Positions 54,860 through 64,000 of a stretch of 64,000 bases of DNA are shown here, in pieces (the stretch's first letter is position 1; the number at the start of each line of letters is the position of its first letter). The notes below the pieces were generated by a model that saw nothing but the letters and a program-made list of their open reading frames with translations, made no database searches and was not told the origin of the DNA. Origin of the DNA: Gigantopelta aegis (Eukaryota; Mollusca; Gastropoda; Neomphalida; Peltospiridae); the NCBI RefSeq assembly GCF_016097555.1, contig NC_054703.1, positions 2,940,081 through 3,004,080 of the forward strand, read 5' to 3'. The translations under genes and the position numbers were made by a program.

Positions 54860-56470
54860 TGTCGAGATTAAGGATGTAGAATTTAACACCCAGTTGGAGA
54901 TTATGGATCTAGAACACCCGGTGGGAAATTAAGGATCTAGAAGAGGCTGTTGGAGATTATGGATCTAGAACACCCAGTTGGAGATAAAAGATCTAGTTAC
55001 CTGGTTGGGGATTAAAGATCTAGACTACCTGGTTGGAAATTAAGAATCTAGACTACCTGGTTGGAGATTAAGAATCTTGAGGAGTCTGTTGGAGATTATG
55101 GTTCTAGAATGCCCAGTTGGAGATTAAGCATTTAGACTACCTGGTTGGAGATTAAGAATCTAGAAGAGTGATGGAGATTATGTATCTAGAACACCCAGTT
55201 GCAGATTAAGGATCTAGACTACCTGGTTGGAGATTAAGAATCTAGATGAGTCAGTTGGAGATTATGGATCTAGAACACCCAGTTGGAAATTAAGAATCTA
55301 GAAGAGTCAGTTGGAGATTATGAATCTAGAACACCCATTTGGAGATTAAGAATCTAGACTACCTGGTTGGAGATTAAGAATCTAGATGAGTCAGTTAGAG
55401 ATTATGGATCTAGAACACCCAGTTGGAGATTAAGGATCTAGACTACCTGTTTGGAGATTAAGAATCTAGAAGAGTCAGCTGGAGATTATGGATCTAGAAC
55501 ACCTGTTTGGAGAGATTAAGGATCTAGACTACCTGGTTGGAGATTAATAATCAAGAAGAGTCAGTTGGAGATTATAGTTCTAGAACACTGGTGGGAGATT
55601 AAGAATCTAGAAGAGTCTGTTAGAGATTATGCATCTAGAACACCCATTTGGAGATTAAGAATCTAGAAGAGTGTGAGAGATTATGCATATAGAACACCTG
55701 GTTGGAGATTAAGAATCTAGATGACCTGTTTGGAGATTAAGAATCTAGAAGTGTCATTTGGAGATTGTGGATCTAGAACACTTGGTTGGAGATTAAGATC
55801 TAGAAGAATCTGTTGGAGATTATGGATTTAGAAGATTTATTTGGAGATTAAGCATTCAGAACACCCAGTTAGAGATAGGGATCTAGAATACAGCATTGGA
55901 CTTTGAGATTAAGCATCAATAACACTTGGATGAAGATTATGGAACACCCAGTTAAAAATCTAGAAGAGTCAGTTAGAGATTAATGTAGATTAAACATCTA
56001 GTACACCTGATTAGAGATAGGAATCTAGAAAACCTGGTTGCAAATTAAGGAACTATAACAGCTGGTAGGTTATTAAGTAAGTATAGATAGAAGACCCAGT
56101 TGGAGATTAAAGATCTAGAAGACCCAGTTGGAGATTAAAGATCTAGAAGACCCAGTTGGAGATTAAAGATCTAGAAGACCCAGTTGGAGATTAAAGATCT
56201 AGAAGACCCAGTTGGAGATTAAAGATCTAGAAGGCCAAGTTGGAGATTAAAGATCTAGAAGACCAAGTTGGAGATTAAAGATGTTGAGATTAAAAATCTG
56301 GAAGATCAAGTTGGAGATTAAAGATCTATAAGACCAAGTTGGAGATTAAATATCTAGAAGACCCAGTTGGAGATTAAAAATCTAGAAGACCCAGTTGGAG
56401 ATTAAAGATCTAGAAGTCCAAGTTGGAGATTAAGAATCTAGAAAACATGGTAGGAAATTAAGAATGCAAG
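54860..56470 (+). repeat. ~28-29-bp minisatellite, over 50 copies
   Basis: Unit GTTGGAGATTAAGGATCTAG plus 'aacacccag' or 'aagagtcag' or 'actacctg'. The first kilobase alternates three unit types irregularly; the end (56,090-56,440) is a homogeneous AAGACCCAGTTGGAGATTAA block. Confidence 0.96.
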
Positions 56471-56589
56471 AAGATTAAGCTGGATATGCTTACCATTCAT
56501 GAATACCTAATATCATTACTGTGTGGATAGTGACTTGCTGCTAATGGAAAAATGTACCGGCTTTTCTATAAAGACCACATGTCAGAAAT

Positions 56590-57652
56590 AACAAATGTTT
56601 GACATCCAAGTGCCGATGATTAATAAATCAATGTGCTCCAGTGGAGTCATTGAACACAAAAATTATCAAATATTTGACATCTAGTAGCCGATGATTAATA
56701 AATCAATGTGCTCTAGTGGTGTCATTATAAACACAAAAATTATCAAATATTTGACATCTAGTAGCCGATAATTAATAACTCAATGTGCTCTAGTGGTGTC
56801 ATTATAAACACAAAAATTATCAAATATTTGACATCTAGTAGCCGATAATTAATAACTCAATGTGCTCTAGTGGTGTCATTATAAACACAAAAATTATCAA
56901 ATATTTGACATCTAGTAGCCGATAATTAATAACTCAATGTGCTCTAGTGGTGTCATTATAAACACAAAAATTATCAAATATTTGACATCTAGTAGCCGAT
57001 AATTAATAACTCAATGTGCTCTAGTGGTGTCATTATAAACACAAAAATTATCAAATATTTGACATCTAGTAGCCGATAATTAATAACTCAATGTGCTCTA
57101 GTGGTGTCATTATAAACACAAAAATTATCAAATATTTGACATCTAGTAGCCGATAATTAATAACTCAATGTGCTCTAGTGGTGTCATTATAAACACAAAA
57201 ATTATCAAATATTTGACATCTAGTAGCCGATAATTAATAACTCAATGTGCTCTAGTGGTGTCATTATAAACACAAAAATTATCAAATATTTGACATCTAG
57301 TAGCCGATAATTAATAAATCAATGTGCTCTAGTGGTGTCATTATAAACACAAAAATTATCAAATATTTGACATCTAGTAGCCGATAATTAATAACTCAAT
57401 GTGCTCTAGTGGTGTCATTATAAACACAAAAATTATCAAATATTTGACATCTAGTAGCCGATAATTAATAAATCAATGTGCTCTAGTGGTGTCATTATAA
57501 ACACAAAAATTATCAAATATTTGACATCTAGTAGCCGATAATTAATAACTCAATGTGCTCTAGTGGTGTCATTATAAACACAAAAATTATCAAATATTTG
57601 ACATCTAGTAGCCGATAATTAATAAATCAATGTGCTCTAGTGGTGTCATTGA
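56590..57652 (+). repeat. 77-bp array of a SINE-A (A2) tail, 14 copies
   Basis: GCCGATAATTAATAACTCAA recurs every 77 bp from 56,687 to 57,611 (first copy 75 bp earlier). The unit is the A2 tail (TGTGCTCTAGTGGTGTCATT) plus 'atcaaatatttgacatctag'. Copies are nearly identical. Confidence 0.96.
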
Positions 57653-57659
57653 AAAACAG

Positions 57660-57745
57660 CATCTTTTGTTTGGACAGTAACCGTATAACTGTAAATAAAA
57701 TGCATTGAGTGTGTCATTAAATAAAACACTTCCTTTCTTTCTTTT
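57660..57745 (+). mobile_element. SINE-A A1 tail fragment
   Basis: 'ccgtataactgtaaataaaa' to GTCATTAAATAAAACACTTC with CTTT repeats, directly after the A2-tail array. Confidence 0.8.
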
Positions 57746-57942
57746 CTACACCACACGTTTCTCAATGAAGTTTACACAAACGATACTATAAACATATTCA
57801 AGGCAGCTATATAACCAAAATATTCAAACATGTATTTTAAAATTAAATTATGTGAAAAACACCAATGATAAGAAATGACCCCAAGTATTTTCTGGTTTAT
57901 ACAAGTATGAATTGAAAGAACAATGTGCACACTTTTTGCATG

Positions 57943-58216
57943 AGATGCTAGCCTAGTGGTAAAGCACTCACCTGATGTTCAGTCTGTCTAGGATCGATCC
58001 CCATCAGTGGCCCATTGAGCTATTTCTTAATTCAGCCAGTGCACCACGACTGGTATATCAAAGGCTGTGGGGTGGTGCATATAAAATATCTCTTACTACT
58101 AATGGAAAAATGTAGTAGATGTTCCTCTAAGACTATATGTCAGAATTACCTAATGTTTGACATCCAATAGCTAATGATTAATAAATCAATGCGATCTAGT
58201 GGTGTCATTAAACAAA
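57943..58216 (+). mobile_element. SINE-A, full length, A2 tail
   Basis: A box (CTAGCCTAGTGGTAAAGC), B box (AGGATCGATCCCC), core and A2 tail to GTCATTAAACAAAAAC. Confidence 0.9.
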
Positions 58217-58507
58217 AACAGAGAGACAGTCAATCAGCTGATCAGAAGGTCATGACCTCTCCGTGGGTGTCACGTTGAGGTTTGTGGAAAATATCACATG
58301 AGTATATCTTCCACCGCATTGTCATATGACTAAACATAATGCCAGTATTAGGTATATATTGTTCGTTATTGTTCTCTCAAATGTTATTGGGCAGAACTAG
58401 TAACTACTCAACTATCTCTAGTCCACAGCTCGTGTTCCTTTACACCAAATCAGTTCCAGTGCTGACAATGTTAACATCGGCTGATAAAACTCATAATCAA
58501 TGTAATG

Positions 58508-58592
58508 AATGAATGAATGTTTAATGACACCCCCAGCACAAAAAATACATTGGCTGTTGGGTGTCAAACTATGGTAAATGCAAAATTCGTAA
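58508..58592 (-). mobile_element. Tail of a further SINE family (H)
   Basis: (GAAT)n, then GTTTAATGACACCCCCAGC; on the minus strand this reads GGGGGTGTCATTAAAC, the same tail seen in the 52-bp units before exon 7. Confidence 0.65.
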
Positions 58593-58865
58593 TCAGTGTA
58601 CCAACACACCCAGGAAGTACAGAAAATGGGATGTATCCAGGTTGAAAGTTACATTAAATATCATAGTGGTCATCTGTGACAGACAGAAAAAGATTACTGG
58701 TTCTTATTAAATTTAATTATAGCCATCATATTACTGTATTTTAAAGCAGATACACTCACTAGTAGATAAAAAAAAGACCCCCCCCCCCCCCAAATTAATT
58801 ATTATTATTTTTTTTTTTTTAAACCATCAACAACCGTTGGCCAAATTATCATATCACATTTGTAA

Positions 58866-58897
58866 CTGTAGGGGACTATAGGTTTCATCTCCATCCT

Positions 58898-58942
<45 letters not shown>

Positions 58943-59205
58943 ACCACAAATAGTTTTCCAGACTTTTTTTTTAATTGTTGCTTCAAGATACTGAACTGAA
59001 ATTTTATGTGAAGCTTAATATTACCATGTGCTGTTACATACCAAGTTTTACTTTCTTGGCGATTTTATTTACCCGTTTTTCATATGGTTATGGCCCTTGA
59101 ACTTAATTAGGAGATATGAAAATTTGGGGGGGGGGGGGGGGGGGGACCCGGTAGGGGACATGTATTGCTTTAGCAGTTCTTCTTTCAGAATGCTTGTTTA
59201 ATAAA
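58866..59205 (+). mobile_element. Family L element, short copy
   Basis: Complete but unexpanded: GGGGACTATAGGTTTCATCT, (TCTG)n, one core unit, G-tract, GGTAGGGGACATGTATTGC and 'gcagttcttctttcagaatg'. Best reference for the family's limits. Confidence 0.8.
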
Positions 59206-59271
59206 AGTTTTTCTTGGTCAAGAAAGGTCTACTAATTTTCAACTTCAAAAGCTGTGAATGAAAAAACCGTA

Positions 59272-59665
59272 AAGTTTGTTTTATTTAATGACACCACTAG
59301 AACAGATTGATTTTTAATCTTATCATCGGCTATTGGACGTCAAACATATGGTCATTCTGACACTGTTTTTTTTAGAGGAAACCCGCTGTCGCCACATAAG
59401 CTACTTTTTTATGACAGGCAGCAAGGGATCTTTTATTTGCACTTCCCACAGGCATGATAGCACAAACCATGGCCTTTGTTGAACCAGTTATGGATCACTG
59501 GTCAGTGCAAGTGGTTTACACCTACCCTTTGAGCCTTGAGGAGCACTCACTTAAGAGTTTGGAGTCGGCATCTGGATTAAAAATCCCATCCCTCGACTGG
59601 GATCTGAATCCAGTACATACTAGCCTGTACACTGATGGCCTAACCACGCCGCCACCGAGGCCGGT
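59272..59665 (-). mobile_element. Chimeric SINE (B-like head, A core, A2 tail)
   Basis: Same head and core as 48,180-48,566 but with the A2 tail (GTTTTATTTAATGACACCACT). Confidence 0.9.
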
Positions 59666-59906
59666 AAGGCCACACAGATAATGAGAGAGAAAAATCTGTT
59701 GCCACCACACAATGGGCTATTCTTTTTCAATTAACAGCAACATATCTTTTATAAATGCAGCATCCCACTTGCAGGATAGCACATACCATGGCCTTTGATA
59801 CACATGTACCAGTTGTGGTGCACTGGCTGGAACGAGAAGTAGCCAAATGAGCTCACTTACAGGACATCAGGAGAGCGCTTTACAATTTGGCTATATCCAT
59901 TCCCAC
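59666..59906 (-). mobile_element. SINE-A, minus strand, tail-truncated
   Basis: Core from CCACACAGATAATGAGAGAG to a diverged head (AGCGCTTTACAATTTGGC). Confidence 0.8.
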
Positions 59907-59951
59907 ATTCATCAAGTAGATAGAGAATATTATAGGAATACTACACTTTGC

Positions 59952-60170
59952 AGGTAGTATTAAACCAAATAACTTCCGGCTTGGGTCAAAGTTCGAGTTG
60001 CACTGAACTTTTGATAGAGAAGTGAACACCACAAGTCCTGTGATTGGTGATAAATGTGAGTGTTGGTTATAAAAAAAAAAAAAAGTTTCATCTGGGAAAA
60101 AAATGTATGCAATTTTATTTCATCTATTACCACTGTGTCAAGTAGCTTGAAACATGTATCGGGTACATGG
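59952..60170 (+). mobile_element. Family C interspersed repeat, 3'-truncated
   Basis: GGTAGTATTAAACCAAATAA to GAAACATGTATCGGGTAC, then family G begins. Confidence 0.82.
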
Positions 60171-60500
60171 GATCAGTGATTTTAAAAATTTACTAGCCAC
60201 AATTCAAAATTCACTAGCCCTACTTTACTTTGTGTTAATACAGTTTTACTAAATAATAGTAATAATCAGATATGTCACCTAAAGAGGGAGATAGAGCTTA
60301 AAAGCACTAACATTTGGGGATTGGGGTGGGGTCAGGATATTCATATTTACAAAATAAGACTTAACTGAAACATTTGACCAAAAACAATTCACTAGCCATC
60401 GGGCATGGTAATAATAGTTATTTACTAGCCCAACTAGCCATGGGAGTAATACTAGAGGCTGGGGGGGGGGGGGGGGGGGCGGCTACCATAATCTTGAAGC
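60165..60500 (-). mobile_element. Family G repeat with G-tract
   Basis: 'tttactagccacaattcaaa', CACTAGCCATCGGGCATGG and a G run of about 19 (60,462), ending CTTGAAGCCCTGG. Confidence 0.72.
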
Positions 60501-60504
60501 CCTG

Positions 60505-61040
60505 GTTCAAGCATGCTATCCTGGGCACACACCTCAGCTGGGTTAGTTGTTAGCTGTTATTGGTTAGTGAGAGAGACGATGGTGTATAGTGGTCTTACAC
60601 CTACTCACTGAGTTGTTAAAACTTGCTTTGGGTGGAAGCCAGTACCAGGCTGCGAACCCAGTACCTACCAGCCGTATGTCTGATGGCTTATAACCACGAC
60701 ACAGGTAAAGTGTTCGCTTGATACGCGGTCGATCTGGGATTGATCCCCATAGGTGGGCCCATTGGGCTATTTCTCGTTCCAGCCAGTGCACCACAACTGG
60801 TATATCAAGGCCCTGGTATGTACTACCCTGTCTGTGGGATGGTGCATATAAAAGAACCCTTGCTGCTTATCAAAAAGAGTAGCCCATGAAGTAGCGACAG
60901 CGGTTTCCTCTCTCTTATATCTGTGCGGTCCTTAACCACATGTCTGATGCCATATAACCGTAAATAAAATATGTTGAGTGTGTCGTTAAATAAAACATTT
61001 CCTTCTTTCTTTATAACCACAACACCACCGAGGCCGGTGC
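60505..61040. mobile_element. SINE-B (-) with a full-length SINE-A (+) inserted in its head
   Basis: SINE-B runs 60,505 to ~60,703 and resumes at ~61,012 (CACCACCGAGGCCGG). The inserted SINE-A (A1 tail) occupies 60,704-61,010. TTATAACCACGACAC and TTATAACCACAACAC flank it, a 15-bp duplication with one change. Confidence 0.9.
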
Positions 61041-61044
61041 TATG

Positions 61045-62805
61045 AGCACCATACATGAGATAAACTTGTAATGGCCTGACTATGCATAAAATAAACTTGT
61101 AATGGCCTGACTATACATAAGATAAACTTGTAATTGCCTGACTATACATAAAATAAACTTGTAATGGCCTGACTATACATAAGATAAACTTGTAATTGCC
61201 TGACTATACATAAAATAAACTTGTAATGGCCTGACTATACATAAGATAAACTTGTAATTGCCTGACTATACATAAAATAAACTTGTAATGACCTGACCAT
61301 ACATGAGATTAACTTGTAATGGCCTGACTATACATGTACATAAGATAAACTTGTAATGGCCTGACTATACATAAGATAAACTTGTAATGGCCTGACTATA
61401 CATAAGATAAACTTGTAATTGCCTGACTATACATAAAATAAACTTGTAATGACCTGACCATACATGAGATAAACTTGTAATGGCCTGACTATGCATAAAA
61501 TAAACTTGTAATGACCTGACTATACATGGGATAAACTTGTAATTGCCTGACTATACATAAAATAAACTTGTAATGACCTGACCATACATAAAATAAACTT
61601 GTAATGACCTGACCATACATGAGATTAACTTGTAATGGCCTGACTATACATGTACATAAGATAAACTTGTAATGGCCTGACTATACATAAGATAAACTTG
61701 TAATGGCCTGACTATACATAAGATAAACTTGTAATTGCCTGACTATACATAAAATAAACTTGTAATGACCTGACCATACATGAGATAAACTTGTAATGGC
61801 CTGACTATGCATAAAATAAACTTGTAATGACCTGACTATACATGGGATAAACTTGTAATTGCCTGACTATACATAAAATAAACTTGTAATGACCTGACCA
61901 TACATAAGATAAACTTGTAATTGCCTGACTATACATAAAATAAACTTGTAATGACCTGACCATACATGAGATTAACTTGTAATGGCCTGACTATACATAA
62001 AATAAACTTGTAATGACCTGACTATACATGTACATAAGATAAACTTGTAATGGCCTGACTATACATAAAATAAACTTGTAATGACCTGACCATACATGAC
62101 TTGTAATGTGCACTAAGATAAAAACTTGTAATGACCTGACCATACATGAGATAAACTTGTAATTGCCTGACTATACATAAAATAAACTTGTAATGACCTG
62201 ACCATACATGAGATAAACTTGTAATGGCCTAACTATACATGTACATAAGATAAACACGTAATGGCCTGACTATACATAAAATAAACTTGTAATGGCCTGA
62301 CTATACATGAGATAAACTTGTAATGGCCTGACTACATAAAATAAACTTGTAATGACCTGACTATACATGTACATAAGATAAACTTGTAATTGCCTGACTA
62401 TACATAAAATAAACTTGTAATGGCCTGACTATACATGAGATATACTTGTAATGGCCTGACTACATAAAATAAACTTGTAATGACCTGACCATACATGAGA
62501 TAAACTTGTAATGGCCTGACTATACATGTACATAAGATAAACTTGTTATGGCCTCACTATATATAAGATCAACTTGTAATGGCCTCACTATACATAAGTT
62601 AAACTTGTAATTGCCTGACTATACATAAAATAAACTTGTAATAGCCTGACTATTCATAAAATAAAATTGTAATGGTCTGACTATACATGAGATAAACTTG
62701 TAATGGCCTGACCATACATGAGATAAACTCATAATGGCCTGACTATACATAAGATCAACTTGTAATGGCCTCACTACACATAAGATCAACTTGTAATGGC
62801 CTGAC
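61045..62805. repeat. 31-bp minisatellite, ~55 copies
   Basis: Unit AAACTTGTAATGGCCTGACT plus 'atacataagat', with GGCC/TGCC/GACC and aaaat/gagat/agat variants. A ~320-bp block of mixed units is repeated (61,290-61,570 against 61,615-61,890), so expansion also worked at a higher order. Confidence 0.96.
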
Positions 62806-62975
62806 CCTTGCACCTGCCAGTGCAGGTGGTCTCTCCTTCACCCACCCCAACCCTTTCCTGTCCTGGACAGAAGAACCGGCTGAGGCCGGTACTTGTGCCC
62901 AGGACAGGTGTGCGCTACAACAGCTTGCTCTGAATGTGCACGTTAAACAATTTTCCATTCCATTCCAATGGCCTG
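62806..62975 (+). mobile_element. Further SINE-like family (I)
   Basis: Contains 'aggacaggtgtgcgctacaa', 'gctctgaatgtgcacg' and ends TGCACGTTAAACAATTTTCC with (CCATT)n. The end matches the GTTAAAC motif of other SINE tails. No clear A/B boxes. Confidence 0.5.
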
Positions 62976-62979
62976 ACCA

Positions 62980-63285
62980 TTCTGGTCGACTGGTTTCCAG
63001 TGATGTGTGTCGTGATGTTTTGATAGCTGTTTATCTTGTACAGCGTCCAGCGATCACGCTGAGAGGGCGGGATTACTCCTCAACAGTATCCACATCAATA
63101 GTCGCATTGTCTGATAATCCCGGGATTAATCGTGTTTGTCTTTGGGTCCAGTCATTTGTTGTCAGCTACTTGAACTTGTTGATAAGATCACAGACACAAC
63201 GGCTTACACTAATGGGGATCTTGAAGTGCACAGACTATGGAACACCAAAGTGTCAGATGTTAGAGATTTTACAAATGGTTTACGC
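62980..63285. other. Unassigned moderate-GC segment
   Basis: No shared repeat. Part of a 198-codon open frame, most of whose N-terminal half is repeat. A coding exon cannot be excluded, but none continues the gene's coiled coil. Confidence 0.3.
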
Positions 63286-63289
63286 TAAC

Positions 63290-63464
63290 GGTGGCGTAGC
63301 AAAGGGTGGGAAAGGGGTAGGGAGGGGGCATGAATTCTTGAAAACTTTTTTACCATATTAAATTTTATAAAATCATACATAGATACATACATACATAGTG
63401 TGGGTCGGCTCCCCCCAATAGTGGGTTGCCCCCTCCCCGAGTATAAAATCCTGGCTACACCACT
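63290..63464 (+). mobile_element. hAT-like short element
   Basis: Left GGTGGCGTAGCAAAGG, right CTGGCTACACCACTG. Contains 'ttttaccatattaaatttta' and 'catagtgtgggt', shared with 4,184-4,812. Confidence 0.75.
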
Positions 63465-63489
63465 GTATGCTAATGCAGTGTTAAAAATT

Positions 63490-63700
63490 TGTTTTGTTTA
63501 ATGACAACACTAGAGTACATTGGTTGATTAATTATTGGCTAATGGATATCAAACATTTGGTCATTCTGACACACAGTCTATTGGATGTCAAACATTTGGT
63601 CATTCTGACACACAGTCTATTGGATGTCAAACATTTGGTCATTCTGACACACAGTCTATTGGATGTCAGACATTTGGTCATTCTGACACACAGTCTAAAG
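63490..63700 (-). mobile_element. SINE-A (A2) tail followed by a 45-bp tandem block
   Basis: GTTTTGTTTAATGACAACAC then four copies of CAAACATTTGGTCATTCTGA with 'cacacagtctattggatgt' (45 bp, hence open in frame). Confidence 0.87.
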
Positions 63701-64000
63701 CTAGATTCGTACTTCACCGCCGACTCTTGTCGGCGAGGAGTTGACTTGCCCAGTTCTGGACCCATATTCACAAAACATCGTAAGCCTAGTTTTACACGTA
63801 AACATAAATCTACGACTGAAGAGCTATTCACGAAACAACGAAAACATAAGTTATGTGTAAAGTTGGACGTAAATATAAGAGTGCTTAAGGTTGCAACTAA
63901 TGCTGCACCTAAGTTGTGTACATATAATAAATCAAGCACGATCGCTGTTATTTACTATTATTTACGGAAACTAGCAGCATTTCCAATAAATGAAGCAGTT

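Noticed and set aside
62765..63361. 198-codon ORF
   Set aside because: The first half lies in the 31-bp array and a SINE-like repeat; the second half has no linked splice sites or recognisable domain. A coding exon cannot be fully excluded.
63532..63939. 135-codon minus-strand ORF with an internal 15-residue repeat
   Set aside because: The repeat is a 45-bp tandem block derived from a SINE tail; the rest is unassigned repeat-like sequence.

Overview
The window is one stretch of a large, intron-rich, AT-rich animal genome, almost certainly a mollusc. The main reason is the dense population of tRNA-derived SINEs whose 3' ends read like GTGGTGTCGTTAAAC, a repeat type I associate with molluscs. 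A gastropod is my best guess, with low confidence on class. I see no bacterial-style genes, no rRNA and no intact transposase or reverse transcriptase.

One protein-coding gene is supported, on the + strand. Ten coding exons (5,060 to 48,895) were joined by hand. All nine internal junctions keep the reading frame, all have AG/GT borders, and together they give 358 codons ending on a codon boundary, so the gene continues beyond the window. The N-terminal ~180 residues are mixed acidic/hydrophobic sequence; from about residue 183 onward the protein is a charged coiled coil (K/E/Q rich). I do not recognise the family and give no symbol. Codon use and local GC in the exons stand out from the AT-rich introns.

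The rest is introns full of repeats. Local labels used below: SINE-A (tRNA head, core with 'CATATAAAAGATCCC', tail A1 ending in GTCGTTAAATAAAACATT or tail A2 ending in GTCGTTAAACAAAACAAAC); SINE-B (a different tRNA head, TGGCGCAGTGGTTAAGCC...GGGTTCGCAGCCC, with its own body); A/B chimeras (SINE-B-like head on the A core); TTAA-flanked terminal-inverted-repeat elements (families D, E, F); TA-flanked MITEs; hAT-like short elements with CAGTGGCGTAG ends; a ~430-bp unclassified family C; and family L, a longer element with an internal tandem core. Insertions nest in each other and several keep readable target-site duplications.

Layout: 1-5,045 upstream intergenic or 5' intron (minisatellite, SINEs, hAT-like elements, TA microsatellite); 5,046-17,310 exons 1-5; 17,311-26,218 intron 5 with TTAA elements; 26,219-28,318 exons 6-7; 28,319-33,407 intron 7, mostly satellite; exon 8 at 33,408; 33,576-44,303 intron 8; exon 9 at 44,304; exon 10 at 48,789; 48,896-64,000 intron 10 or downstream, mainly minisatellites.

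The most unusual feature is a pattern, not a gene. In introns 4, 6, 8 and 10 the tandem repeats downstream of an exon contain copies of that exon's own last bases plus its 5' splice site, in one case more than 50 times. Upstream of exon 7 a 52-bp tandem array is in exact register with the real 3' splice site. I call these splice-site-registered tandem duplications. Whether they change splicing cannot be told from sequence alone.
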